Position numbers and translations under genes: made by a program. Shown here piece by piece: positions 1 through 12,077 of a stretch of DNA of 64,000 bases (position 1 is the first letter of the stretch; each line of letters begins with the position of its first letter). The notes beneath the pieces were generated by a model. It was not told where the DNA came from. It was given only the letters and a program-made list of their open reading frames with translations, and ran no database searches. The DNA is taken from the NCBI GenBank assembly GCA_004352715.1, contig SCFE01000016.1, positions 1,780,576 through 1,844,575 of the forward strand, in the 5' to 3' direction. Source of the stretch: Hofstenia miamia. Taxonomy: Eukaryota > Xenacoelomorpha > Acoela.

Positions 1-398
1 NNNNNNNNNNNNNNNNNNNNNNNNNNNNNNNNNNNNNNNNNNNNNNNNNNNNNNNNNNNNNNNNNNNNNNNNNNNNNNNNNNNNNNNNNNNNNNNNNNNN
101 NNNNNNNNNNNNNNNNNNNNNNNNNNNNNNNNNNNNNNNNNNNNNNNNNNNNNNNNNNNNNNNNNNNNNNNNNNNNNNNNNNNNNNNNNNNNNNNNNNNN
201 NNNNNNNNNNNNNNNNNNNNNNNNNNNNNNNNNNNNNNNNNNNNNNNNNNNNNNNNNNNNNNNNNNNNNNNNNNNNNNNNNNNNNNNNNNNNNNNNNNNN
301 NNNNNNNNNNNNNNNNNNNNNNNNNNNNNNNNNNNNNNNNNNNNNNNNNNNNNNNNNNNNNNNNNNNNNNNNNNNNNNNNNNNNNNNNNNNNNNNNNN
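1..398. other. assembly gap
   Basis: Run of N at the left edge. Nothing can be read here. Confidence 1.
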
Positions 399-1199
399 AT
401 GCAAAGTAATTTATAAATTCATTATTCTGAAGATTTTCACTACAACAATGGAAAAAGCATTGTCAGTTAAATTAAATAGTATACACTTTTTGACATGCTA
501 CCCAAAACAGAAAGGTTGATATTAACGAAATTCAACTATTAAATTTAAGGTTTACTATTTTATATATCTACTTTTTTATGTCATTTTTATAATTAAATTT
601 CAACATAGCAAACGTAACCAGCATACCATGAATGTTTGTTAAAAATTACCAAAACTGAATTATTTTTCCCTACCCCTATTTAACCATTACTAAGATTGGC
701 TAACACACATCTGTTTCAGTAAGTGAGGATGATTTCGAACACAGACTGTTGTCCTGTTAACTGATCCTAATCCCAATAAGGAAAATTTCCATTTTTTTGC
801 GGTAGGATGATCTTTAAAAAATTCTTACTTTCTTTTTTCTTAGTTATTCCAACCAAAAACTTAGGCTTAATTCTTGCAGGCAGGAATCATGCCCAACTGA
901 GCTTTTAAGAAAATGTGCTCACTGAAGTTGAAAATTCTAGATTGAAGTTTTCAAGAATAGATAATAGTGATGTACAATTTCAAAACGTTGTTTAAGAAAT
1001 TGTATAATATTTACTACAATTGTTGTGCAATAGTTTATTTTTTTCAATTTCAGCCTCTTTTTTCCAATAGCTCAGTCGAGCCCAGCCCACCGCGGCTCCG
1101 ACTTTAACTCCTGTTAGCAGAAGAGAGAACAGGACTGAGGATCATGCCGTATTAATACTGTGCGTCCATAAAANATATATATATATATATATATATATG
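399..1199. other. AT-rich non-coding DNA with a GC-rich island and (AT)n
   Basis: No coding region recognised. Bases about 1066-1170 are clearly richer in G+C and CpG than the surroundings and resemble transposon sequence more than local DNA. They end at a single N (1174), an (AT)n tract (1175-1198) and the LINE relic that follows. The island may be a leftover of the R4-like element further right, but no homologous stretch could be aligned by eye. Confidence 0.6.
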
Positions 1200-2622
1200 T
1201 TTGGTCTTGCTAGTGGCCGAATTCGACCGGTTCTTTTATAATGTAAAATAATTGAAGGTACTGTTTGCTTTGATAATTGAAGAAATTCGCAAATTTTTTT
1301 CTGTGGAATTTTTTCCAGGAATTTTAAACTATAACTTTTCGTACATGTATTTCGAAGGAAACATTTTGGTATTTGTGAAATTCTAAATAACTCTTCATGT
1401 TCAATAGTATTAAAAGCTTTAGCATAATCAACAAGAATTATTTGAATGATTGGGGTTTTTTATCTAGTGTTTCAAGCCATTTCGTAATTAGAAATGTTCG
1501 TGCGTAATCAGTTGAATAAGATTTACGATATACAAATTGATTTTCTCCAAAAGCAGCTCTAATTTCTTTTCCAAAGACATTATTTATATATTTTTCCAAT
1601 CAAAGAGATGGAATTTCAGTAATCGTAATAGGTCTTTGTTGTTTTACTTCGTTTACATTTACCGCTTTTGGTATTGGTATAATTTTGTTTTTTTTCCAAA
1701 TTTATGTTCAATTATGCTGTTTATACAAATTTGCCATATTGGGCATGCAAGACCAATTGATTGCCTTCTCCAAAACCATCCAGTTAGTGATCCCGCACTT
1801 TTGTGAACGTTTTTGCGTTTTAAAAACTTGTAAGCATCTAGTTCTGTAAGTAATATAATTTTGCTTAATGTATTGGGATTTATTTCGTCGAAATTTAATT
1901 CTTTTGATCTTTTGTTTGTACACAAGGAAGAAAAAAAGCTGTTGATATCAATTGTAGATTGGAAATTATTGTCATATTTTTCCAAGAATTGTATCATTAA
2001 TCTATGTTGTTTCACTAGACTACGATTCTTTTTCATTTCAATCCACCATTCACTACTTCGAACTTTTTCGTGCATTCCAAATAGCATTGCTACATTTTTC
2101 TGAATTTTTTTTTGAATTTTTAATGAAATCGCTTTTTCACGATTTCGATTTTTCTTTTTGCTGCTTGAGGTTTCTTGTAGAATAAGTCTTTATTTTTAAC
2201 CGTAGTCCACTTAGAATCTTTTGTTGTGATTTTAATGGTTCTCTTTGGATGGTATCAAAATCTTTTTCTCTACAAAAGGCATACCAATTGTAGTTCAGTA
2301 ACGGCTTTTCAATTTGTATGTGATAAGCTTCGCTTTTATTGTACAATGTAACACTTTTAATATTTCTTAGTTTTTTTCATGTGGAAAAATAGCAATTGAG
2401 TAGTGATCAGACAATCCAAGTTTTGATTGTTAAATCGTTTCGATTTATAAATCATCGTCAGTGTACAAATGCGTTGGATTTAATTTACAATTACTACATT
2501 AAATGATGTTGAAATATGCATACACTTAAAATATTTTCAGTAAATTCATCGTACTTTGTTGACTATTTAAGAGCATGTTCTTGGTTGCATTTTTTATTAA
2601 TAGGGCTTCAGCAAATTCGGTG
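1200..2622 (-). mobile_element. decayed LINE ORF2 (APE endonuclease end plus reverse transcriptase)
   Basis: Relic of a non-LTR retrotransposon ORF2, read on the minus strand in several frames. Near 2403-2440 the frame reads GLSDHYSIAIF, the C-terminal Ser-Asp-His motif of AP-type endonucleases. It is followed by an endonuclease-RT linker (about 2350-2140) and a 142-residue open piece (2087-1659) with the KSAG block that opens LINE reverse transcriptases and the IxxWKxxxxIPIPK-like stretch. Further on, 1437-1385 gives LVDYAKAFNTIEH, RT motif A with its metal-binding Asp. Frameshifts and stops separate these pieces. The RT core after motif A (YxDD) was not found; the right part of the element seems lost near 1200. 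The clade is of the APE-bearing type (CR1/L2/Jockey-like); I cannot narrow it. Confidence 0.75.
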
Positions 2623-2624
2623 TT

Positions 2625-4914
2625 TTTTGTTCTCCTCTTGTATTCTTTTCTTAACCTCGTCCTCATTTCCTCATGATCTGTTCTATCTTTCTCCATCACA
2701 CCTAAGTACTTTTACCCCTCTTTGACTTCCCCACTGCTCGTCCTCAAACCATCTCCATCTATGCACTTGCCTCTGGTCATTGTCACTGTCGCACATTTTC
2801 CTAATCCAAATTCCAACCCACTATCTCTGCTCGCTTTCTCCAATGTCTCCACTTGCTTCTGCAACATCTTCCTTGAACTAGCATACATCTTCAGGTCGTC
2901 CATGCACCACAGNAGTACTTTTACCCGTCTTTGACTTCCCCACTGCTCGTCCTCAAACCATCTCCATCTATGCACTTGCCTCTGGTCATTGTCACTGTCG
3001 CACATTTTCCTAATCCAAATTCCAACCCACTATCTCTGCTTGCTTTCTCCAATGTCTCCACTTGCTTCTGCAACATCTTCCTTGAACTAGCATACATCTT
3101 CAGGTCGTCCATGTACCGCAGGTGACTCACTGCTCTAGTTTTCTTCTTCAACTTATATCCTATACCTGTCTCCTTTAACTTTTCTGATATGGGGATTAAG
3201 CTGACTACAAACAGTAGTGGTGCTAAGCTGTCTCCCTGGAATATGCCTCGCTTAAACCTCAACCTGTTCCCGTCTATCTCAGTCTGCCACTTTCCCATCT
3301 CCCTCTAGAAACTCAACCCATTTTGAAACTCCATTAGCCTCTAATATCGTCATCAATACCCTATCTGAAATGCTGTCATATGCCTTCCTGTAGTCTATCC
3401 ATGCCATTGCTAAGTTTGTCTTCTTCCTTCTTCTACAATTCTCCACTACTGCCTGGTCTATTAACTGATCTTTGCATCCTCTCGTCTTTGTCCTACATCC
3501 CTTCTGCTCCTCTGGTATCAACCTATTCTGTTCTAAGTAACATGCCAGCCTATTTGAAATCACTGAAGTTAGCAATTTCCATGTTGTTGGCAGACATGTT
3601 ATTGGTCTGAAGTTGCTTGCCTCACTACCTTTCTTTGGGTCCTTCTGTATCAGAAATGTCCTTCCCACTACCATCCACTCTGGGCACCCACTCACCACAC
3701 ACTCCTCCAATGCTACTGCTAGTCTCTCATGAACACTTGTGAACTTCTTCAGCCAATACCCATGTACCTCATCTCTGCCTGGCGCCTTCCAGTTCTTCAT
3801 CTTCTTTAGAGCCTCCTTCAGCCTTACAGTTGTGATTACTTCTTCTTCTTGCCTGACTTCTTTCTGCATCTGTACACTCTCTATCTCTGGTCCTGCACTT
3901 CCCCATATATTCTCCCAGAACCTTACTGCGTCTTCATCTGCTTTAGCTGTAGCCTTTCCTCCTGCATCTAGTTCTTTGTAGAATCTTCCTTCTTGGGTCT
4001 CAAACTTCATATTGTCTCTTGCCTGCTTTGCCCTTGCCCTATATTTTCTCAGTTTCTCAGCTTCTGCAACTAATCTCTGCTTAAGCTCTTCTCTTGCAGC
4101 TTCTATAGTCTTTCCCTTACCTACCCTGCATCTGTCCTGTATCGTCTTACTTGTCCTGATCTTCCATAATTGCTGCCTAATTTTTGCCACTTTATTCTCA
4201 ATTCTCCTCTCCCATGCTGGTTTTCTGTCTCCTTTATCTTCATGTCGTCTTTTCTTTTTCATGTCTGTGCCTACATTCTTCAGCGCCTCCCATGCGCCTG
4301 CATACACTAACCTTTTTATCTCTGTTACACTCTTAGCATCTATCCTCTCCAACACTTTATTGACGTTTGCTGTCTCTACTGCTAGCTTGCTTTTCTTAAC
4401 TCCTCTTGGAACTGGCAACCTAGTTCTCTCACCTATTTCTACCTTCATCTTTTCCTTGATTGTTGCTTCAGTTTCTGCGTCCACTGGTTCTGCTGCTTCC
4501 GCCACTTCTGCCTCAACGTCTATCACTTCATCTTCCCTTTGCTTAGCCTGTTCAACTCTCGTTTTCCCTTTACTCTCATCCAACTGTAACTTTCGCACTT
4601 GTCCTGCAAGCCTCTGCTCTGTAACTTCTAATCCTATTCCTGCCTTCCTCCATTCTTCCAACATTCTCTTCCTGTAACCCCTCTCATCTGGCCTGCTTCT
4701 TCTGTAACACTCCAATGCTGTCCTGTTCTGCTCATCTGTCCATTTGTGCCGTTGTCCATTGGTCTGTGTGGATCCTATACTGCCACTTCTCGAGTCCACA
4801 CTCCCGATTGTGGAGTCCACCTGACCGGAGATTCTTCGCACCCTCTGACCATTTAAGGCCTGCCGGGGACTGAGGGCCTTTTCTTTCAGTTTCACTCTCA
4901 TTGAAGGTAGGGTC
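2625..4914 (-). mobile_element. R4/Dong-like non-LTR retrotransposon, truncated and frameshifted
   Basis: The first Met after the microsatellite is at 4901. The N-terminal part has a Myb/SANT-like block (about 4750-4590, with conserved KWT, CY and GYRKRM), then a long basic and acidic coiled region. The RT follows: KAPGRDEVHGYW, FRPITCL, the typical GCKDQLIDQAVVENC block, and AWIDYRKAYDS (motif A, near 3413-3375). A frameshift near 3300 moves the rest to another frame, which reads KRGIFQGDSLAPLLF (motif B) and RYMDD (catalytic motif C, near 3121-3093). The thumb continues to about 2625, where the older LINE begins, so the C-terminal zinc knuckle and restriction-like endonuclease expected of the R4 group are absent. 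GC content is much higher than the neighbours, suggesting a younger arrival. Assignment to R4/Dong rests on the GCKDQL and AWIDY blocks and on the (ATT)n flank; NeSL-like is the alternative. Confidence 0.82.
2705..3121. repeat. contig-end duplication inside the R4-like element
   Basis: About 208 bp (2705-2912) is repeated almost identically at 2914-3121, separated by one N at 2913. It encodes the RT YMDD region twice. The handful of mismatches (one changes the YMDD Tyr to Cys in the left copy) fits two alleles or two genomic copies joined by the assembler rather than a real duplication. Confidence 0.85.

Positions 4915-4916
<2 letters not shown>

Positions 4917-4957
<41 letters not shown>
4917..4957. 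repeat. (ATT)n microsatellite at the 5' end of the R4-like element
   Basis: Perfect ATT repeat of about 13 units, starting where the R4/Dong-like element ends. On the element's own strand it reads (TAA)n/(AAT)n. Confidence 0.95.
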
Positions 4958-4960
<3 letters not shown>

Positions 4961-5590
4961 AGTGAATGATGAATTTCAGTATCCACCCTGCATGTATAAA
5001 ATGTGTATGTGCATAAATGTCCATTCAAAATTGCGCTTCTAATTGTGACACAAAGTTATATTTTCACACCTTTTATTAGAATGAATTATCACACATTTCA
5101 AAGACATTATTATTCAATTGTTAATTACAGCATAATTAATTTGCTGGCATAATAATCTCTAATAAGACAAGAGGAAGGAAGTGCATTTTATAGCGCTAAG
5201 AATTAAATTAAGAAACTTATTGCAGTTATGATTAATTTCAAGAGAATCTGGGGCTTGAGAAATCATCATCGATCTCTTGGCTGAATATAAAAAGTGACTT
5301 CTTTTCTACATTACCTGAGCTTAAACACAATTTCATTTTAGCTTAATATAAGCATGATTTTAGTGATAAATCAAATATTAAAATCCAATTGAGTAATTTC
5401 AACAAATATATAAGCAAATAAATCTTTTAAGCTTTTGATGTTGATTTATTTAGAAATTAAGTTCCATTGAAATTGAATTATGTAAGTTTTGTTAAATGAT
5501 ATAAAATTTATTTCTAAGTTGGGAATTAATTTAAGATAATTTAAATTTCTTAAGTTTTGTAAAATTAACTTGAATGCTGAGTTAACAGCA
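4958..5590. other. non-coding AT-rich spacer
   Basis: No repeat, RNA or coding signal seen. It contains the region downstream of the kinase gene. Confidence 0.6.
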
Positions 5591-6391
5591 TTATTTCACT
5601 TCCGCTGAAATTTCAATTAAAATTTTCTTTAATTTCATCAAAGCTGTTATGAAATCAAGCTCCGAATACCCGTGAGAACAGATGTTTTGAAAGTCTATTA
5701 GCTTTACTGTTACTGGTTTTACTGGCACAATTGAGGATGATTCATAAATTAGTAAAATCGAAGTGGAAAATAAAGAAAACGTTGTATGTTTCGACAGAAT
5801 ATCTTCAAGTTCATTGAGTTTTGCAACGAACGCGTTTATAACAGCTATTCGATTGTCATCATCAAGAATGGATAAAAATTTTAACAACAACTGGTGAACA
5901 ATTGTCAAATCATCTTCACGCTTGCAAGTTTTTATGCGGTTGAATCCGCTGTCAGTTGATAATCCCAAACCAGCTATTCGCACCAGTCCATTATATGTGC
6001 GTATTTCACGCTTTCCATCATTACACTGTAGACATGATGAGTAACGTCCTAGCTTGATGTCTGCTATACAAGGCTTACGAAATGATTCAACAAGGTCCTC
6101 TAATTTTAGGAATACCCCGGGTAATGGGATGTTATGTTCGATTAGTCCATAATATTTGGGAACGAATTCAGAGATTTCATATAATTCCGGCATATTGTTC
6201 TGGTAAAATTCGACTTCAGGTGAAGCAACGCCTGATGTTTGTTTCAGAAGATATCCACTATTGCAGTCTTTTATCATTCCATACTGATAAGTTTGAGTTT
6301 TTTTGCAGAAAGATCCAGTTTTGTGCCCTGAAATCTGAAACTCGTAGGGCGATACGTGCATAGGTAAAGCCGCTAATATATCTTTCATCAT
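5591..6391 (-). CDS. inositol polyphosphate multikinase-like protein (IPK family), intronless
   Basis: 266 residues. Enzymes of this family phosphorylate inositol phosphates (IP3 to IP5 in IPMK/IPK2) with ATP, in nucleus and cytosol. Visible signatures: the HKTG start of the fold (residues 23-26), LLKQ with the probable ATP-binding Lys50, EVEFY (59-63), FVPKYYG (77-82), LKLEDL (95-100), the inositol-binding PCIADIKLG (107-115, the PxxxDxKxG signature), SILLIYE (211-217, the SLL-type motif) and LIDFQN (231-236), whose Asp should bind the metal. The first ATG at 6391 follows an in-frame TAA by only a few codons, which fixes the start; the ORF ends in TAA. The protein is short: fly and human IPMK are about 310 and 416 residues, and the part between PxxxDxKxG and SLL is compressed. 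The usual DFA reads DFQ here. No introns are needed. It could be a retrocopy, but every catalytic signature is intact. IP6K or IP3K are less likely because of size and the missing long insertions. Confidence 0.88.
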   Translation of the reverse strand: MMKDILAALPMHVSPYEFQISGHKTGSFCKKTQTYQYGMIKDCNSGYLLKQTSGVASPEVEFYQNNMPELYEISEFVPKYYGLIEHNIPLPGVFLKLEDLVESFRKPCIADIKLGRYSSCLQCNDGKREIRTYNGLVRIAGLGLSTDSGFNRIKTCKREDDLTIVHQLLLKFLSILDDDNRIAVINAFVAKLNELEDILSKHTTFSLFSTSILLIYESSSIVPVKPVTVKLIDFQNICSHGYSELDFITALMKLKKILIEISAEVK

Positions 6392-8160
6392 TTCAAGATA
6401 TTTGCATTAACAGTGACAGATTGATATCTACAAATTATGGTATTTGATTTACTTTGACAACATTTGCGTAGAACTCTCACAAAAAGTTGTTTTCATTGAT
6501 GTGTGGTCATTTGGCTCGAATAATTTGGCCTGTGTTCATAAACTGTTACTATCATTATATTTTAGCCATTGAAAACCTAGTAAATGGCCAAACGTATTTG
6601 AATAAGTACTACTTGATTGATGGCAATATTAACGCATTGTGAATTTAACACAGTAGTACATTATGTTTGTTCATTGGCTAATAATTAATTGAGCGTCAGC
6701 TGCTCTGTGCAATATGATGGTTAAATGGATGTTTCTATAAAACATTAATATATAATTTTGCACTGCGATGCAATCCGCAATAAAGCAATTGATGAATGAA
6801 CTATCCTTTTAAATTGCAGAGTTCAGACATGGATATGATAGTACATACAAATTCACTGTTCTAAAATAGCAATTATAATGTATACATTATGATTTGTAAT
6901 GCAATTATTTATAATTTATTTTTCCAAAAAAAAACAAAAACTTTGTAGAAAACGAATTTTGGAGTTATTCTCTGTAACACATTTTATTTAACCCTATGTT
7001 CACTAAGAATTGTCTAATCTGCCTTTTTCTACTTTAATTAGCGACAACACCTGACTTGGCACGGTATGCCTTAACGAGTCTCACACTGTTTGTAGCCAAA
7101 GGCATGATGGGTGATGCACAGCATTTGATACAATTTTAATTTCGAAAAAATGAAACAAAATTTCCATACTAAACAATTATCCACAAAATATTTTTAAAGA
7201 TGAATTTTTGTATATTATATGAACTATTTATTTATCTAATTTAATTAATTTGCTAAGTTATCTTTTAATAGTGAAGTTTTTTAATGTATTCTATAATTCT
7301 TAAGTTTTATATACTTTAGACTACAGTTTAAGAACAGTTTGAACTTATTTCATATATGTATAATTCCATTCAATTCCCTTCTGCACTATGAGAAGTTTTG
7401 GGCAGCTATTCCATGGTACAAGTACTACTCACGGCCATTTATTTTAAACAGAGATGCGGAAGAGCTGGGCAATTTTCAATGTTAACACAAAAGTGACTTA
7501 TCAGATTAAAAAATTCTTTGTGTGATTTGGCTGCTACAAACGATAAACCTTAAGGAACCTATTTATTTGAGGCAGTCATTTTGATAACAAGTAAATTAAA
7601 AATATTTATTTAAGTATTAATAATGAAAAACAAAATTGAAAAAATTTCCTTTTTGAAAATTATTTCTTTAAAAACAATTTGAATAATTGCGATAGGTTTC
7701 GAAAATTTCCATGCTACCAATAATAATAACATTCGATTTTTGAAACTTGCCAAGCTACAATAGTTGAAAATTACAGCTTAACCTGGATGATTCACGTCAA
7801 AATGACGCTTAAAATTCAAGGATATTAAAAAAAACAACTACAAGTTAGTCTCAGATTTTGTAATAAAAAATTGAATGAACACATTCTAACGGAGCAAATT
7901 AATATGTCAAAACTCAATATTCCAAGAAATATAACACCTAAGTTTTCTATGTTTAAATAGACCAGAACTTTATTGGTGCCAGTCTCGTAGAATTCCAATC
8001 TGAAATTTGCTGCTCCAATGATCCCATATTGCCCATTTGGCATAACTTCAATTTTCGAAATTTATGATCCCAGATATCATGTTAGGCCCATTATCATATA
8101 GTATTTTCGTCCCATTGGTCCCAGTCCATGGAACTGGTATCAGTAAATTCCATTGAACTG
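6392..8160. other. non-coding AT-rich DNA upstream of the kinase
   Basis: Includes the presumed promoter of the minus-strand kinase gene, in which no clear core element stands out. No transposon ends or coding blocks recognised. Confidence 0.5.
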
Positions 8161-8172
8161 AATAATAATAAC

Positions 8173-8232
<60 letters not shown>
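8161..8232. repeat. (ATT)n/(AAT)n microsatellite
   Basis: About 24 AAT units with one ACA interruption near the left end. Same repeat type as the one flanking the R4-like element, but with no element inserted. Confidence 0.97.
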
Positions 8233-8233
<1 letters not shown>

Positions 8234-9790
8234 CTTTATTTCCTGAATAATCTCTAATTCATACATAATTTAATTTGTGTGGTTTATTACAACAAAATTT
8301 TAAGCAAAAGAATAGCAACGTCTTTGATAACTAGTTTGAAAAAAATCTGTTTGCAAAATGCAGTTTGTTGGCAGGATTTGAAATTTCAGAACTTGAATTT
8401 AACAAAATTCAAATGATCAACATTTGAAAAAAAATGATTGAATATAAAATAATTTACATACTAAGTTTATGAATGTCACGCCTGTTTGTTTGGATTTAAG
8501 GTTGTTGAAGTTCAATATTCCTCAGTCCTTGTAAGATTGCTTTTCTGTGAGCAAGCATGTGTGGTTCACTGACTGACATTGCCACAATTTTCTTCATATA
8601 GCATCACTTAAGCTTTATATTGATAAGTTCGTATCCTATAGATAAAGAGGCTGCCTACGGCCCTGCAAAAGTCAAAATATTTGAACGTAGTTTATATTTG
8701 CATGGACATTTGATCGACTCATTATCTGAACATTAGGTATGGTAAAAATTTGAATGTTTTTTCAAAAATCGGATTTCTCAGTAAAAAAATTTTTTTTATA
8801 TACTTCAGGCACACGAAAGATTCTTTGCACAAAACATTATCCCATTACAAGAGTGGGCACAGACTCATAAATGTGTCCACATCCAAAGTTTTCAATATTT
8901 TTCAACAATCTTAGATAAACATGTTGAAAATGTATACAAAGCGGTTTGTTCCTTTAAAGTAACGCTAGTGGATATCGAGTTAAGGGTCCTCCTAGTTAGT
9001 TAAACATTTTTTATGTCTTGTATTGAACAACTTTATATGTCATTCATTATCTGGACGCCAATTACTCGAAATTTAAAAAATCGTGGAAAAAATTAAAAAC
9101 CTTCAATTTGTGTATATTTTACAATAATATTCTAAACATAAATTTCGGAATATACTATTCTAATGGTTTTTTATTTGCTTGTAAACATAGTGCAGTAGGG
9201 CTCCTACTATTTTCAAAAGCAAAAAACAAAAAATTTAACATTTTATGACAATTTTTTTTTATTAGGTTGCACATATTTATTAGAAATTTTTTTCAAATAA
9301 TGCAAAGCTCATAGAAGCGCTGATGGTCATATCCAGGTATGTTTTTTTCGTCTATGTAAAGAATATGACAAATAACTTTCAATATATTATTTTTCAAATA
9401 TTTAAAAACAGTTGTTTTGAGAAAATGAACTTAAACCATCAATTAATATATACTATAATTTATATTTTCATTAAAATGGGGTTTGTCTAATTAGGTGAAT
9501 ACTTCCATTTGTTGTCATAGGGAAGCAACACCTCATCGCAATGATAATTTCAGGCTATGACGTTTTTTAAGTTTTTTTAAAATAAATAGATGCGCAGTCT
9601 TCAATGGTTTAAATACATATTTATATTTGAAAGTAATAATTTGTATTTTTAAATTAGGCTGTTTTTAAGAAATTGTAGAAACTTCATTTATTAGACAGAA
9701 GAAGAATTATTGTTCTTAGAATACTTAAAACCAATACATATATAATACTATTACTATTATTTTATTTTTATTTTTAATTTTAGTTATTTA
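8233..9790. other. non-coding AT-rich DNA
   Basis: No gene, inverted-repeat element or RNA recognised. Confidence 0.5.
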
Positions 9791-9987
9791 TTAAGCTCTG
9801 TCCCAGTTAATAAGTAAAGTTTTATATCAATAATTGGGGTTTTATTATAGTGTAAACATCATGGTTTTGGCTTGAATTAGATAGCTTAGGATCTTGTGCA
9901 TATTATAAAAAAATGAAAATCAAAACTTGAAATTATACCTCATTTTCCTAAAAAATCGGTTTACTTATTAACTGGGACAGAGTTTAA
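9791..9987. mobile_element. short inverted-repeat element (MITE), family A copy 1
   Basis: A 197-bp element with terminal inverted repeats: the left end reads TTAAGCTCTGTCCCAGTTAA and the right end is its near-perfect reverse complement, extending about 28 bp (AATAAGTAAA follows). The ends are flanked by TTAA or, read differently, TA. No coding capacity. A second copy in the opposite orientation lies at 21624-21822; the two match along their whole length. Confidence 0.85.
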
Positions 9988-10219
9988 TTAAAATTAATTC
10001 ATACAGTCAAGCAATCAGTAAAATATATATTTAAATGCAATTTTTTTATTGTTTATTTCAGGCCTTAGGTAGTNNNNNNNNNNNNNNNNNNNNNTAAAAA
10101 ATCGGTTTACTTATTAACTGGGACAGAGTTTAATTAAAATTAATTCATACAGTCAAGCAATCAGTAAAATATATATTTAAATGCAATTTTTTTATTGTTT
10201 ATTTCAGGCCTTAGGTAGT
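9949..10219. repeat. assembly duplication around an N gap
   Basis: The 125 bp at 9949-10073 are repeated without visible change at 10095-10219, on either side of a 21-N gap (10074-10094). The duplicated piece includes the right end of the MITE. It is an unmerged contig overlap. Confidence 0.93.
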
Positions 10220-11823
10220 GTTTTCCTTCAAAATGTGTTGATAATGAACTGCATTGTAAACTGAAAAGAACAGGAATTAAACTTGATAAAAAATCTTGTT
10301 GAATATTTGAACTAGGATGAAAGTAATTTTCTTGCCAGTGTCACCAATTAGCATAAAGTATCCAATGTACAGAAATTAGACACATGTACATAAATTAGAA
10401 ATGAATTCTTGAGCATTATTTTATCTAACTAAAAGATTTCCAATTATTGCTAATGATAATATTGTGTAATTGTAATGAAAATTGAGGCTTTTAAAAATTA
10501 GAAAAAAGATTCCATAATATGAAATTTTTTGCATTGGAATGTAGAGCCGTAGAAAATACCCAGTTTGGTAATGCAGTCCTATTTGTTGTTTAGTTTTTGT
10601 GAGTTTTTCCGACATGTTTTTATCCATTAGTGCTTTTTCTTACAAATCATTAAAATATTAAGTTCAGAATAGACAACAAATTTTCTCCATTCATTATTTA
10701 AAAAAACTAAAAATATTTTTAGATCTCAAATGCACGTTAGGACAGCCGATGCTTAAACAAACGATGCGCTTGTTTCAACAGCTGTCCTCTTGTTTTGTAT
10801 AAATTTCTATCATAAATATGACAACCTTAATTTGAGAATTTTTTGTTTGTATATATTTTCAGAAAAAATATTTTAATTTCATAAATGTTATATAAAGTGA
10901 TCACGATGGCTTGCAAACAATTATTAGTGATGACTACCAATTCAGAAACGAAATTTCCAAAAAATAAAGTTTGTTCACATTTTAAATTTCCCATAAGCGT
11001 GCATTCCAATTCCCAATGATGCTTAACACCAAAACTATTAATGTGACTAACACACATTTGATCAGAACAGCGAAGTTGAAACTGGGGTCAAACGTAGTTT
11101 ACAAATCAATGATAGACATGAACCTTATTTGTCAAGTCCAGTGCGATAGATTCACGAAAAAATTTCAGCCTTAAGTAATCGCTGTGAAGTTTGCCTTCGA
11201 TTACAAATGTAAAACGCCAACTAACAATTTCATAGATTTATTTACTCCACATATTTTATTACCAACTTCTTATATCAGTAAAGAGATCTTTTTTGCAATT
11301 ATGCTGCCTGTTTTCGGATTGGTATATTTCCCTAAGTCAATTTCTGAAACTCTAATGAGTTAACAATGAGTGACGTGATCTATTTATAGTAATTTTCATG
11401 GATTCTAAGAATTGCAATACATTGACGTTGAAAACCATATTGCAATCTCCCCCTTTTTACAAATTAAAACTTGTTGTTTTGCAAAATCTATCCTCCTGTC
11501 CTATACATATGTAAATTATCTAAAAATATGCAGAGAGGAAATGTGATTCAAAACTTATTAAAATTTTAAGTTTATATTGTTAAAACTTTATATGTTTTCA
11601 GACATTGAGAAGTTTTGATTCACAAAAGGAGACAATGATAATCAATATCTAACATCTAGAGTATCTTAAACAATCAAAATGTTTGCAGTTTTAGACAGTA
11701 TCACGCAATGATGATAATAAAATTCAATATTTACAATAACGTAAGATAAAGTTACAGTCGTGTCATGAGTAATTACCATGTGTAAAAATTTGTAGTGTAT
11801 ATATGATTCAACTGAGATGTACG

Positions 11824-11826
<3 letters not shown>
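10220..11826. other. non-coding AT-rich DNA
   Basis: Nothing recognisable; only short spurious ORFs. Confidence 0.5.
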
Positions 11827-11859
<33 letters not shown>

Positions 11860-12021
11860 NNNNNNNNNNNNNNNNNNNNNNNNNNNNNNNNNNNNNNNNN
11901 NNNNNNNNNNNNNNNNNNNNNNNNNNNNNNNNNNNNNNNNNNNNNNNNNNNNNNNNNNNNNNNNNNNNNNNNNNNNNNNNNNNNNNNNNNNNNNNNNNNN
12001 NNNNNNNNNNNNNNNNNNNNN

Positions 12022-12054
<33 letters not shown>

Positions 12055-12077
12055 TGTATATATATATATATATATAG
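11827..12077. repeat. (AT)n microsatellite interrupted by an N gap
   Basis: TA repeat on both sides of a 162-N gap (11860-12021), with a second short tract to 12077. Protein-like IYIYIY reading frames across it are artefacts. Confidence 0.95.

Noticed and set aside
4012-4677. 221-codon plus-strand frame rich in Ser and Leu
   Set aside because: It is the antisense shadow of the R4-like element's ORF, which has clear RT motifs on the minus strand.
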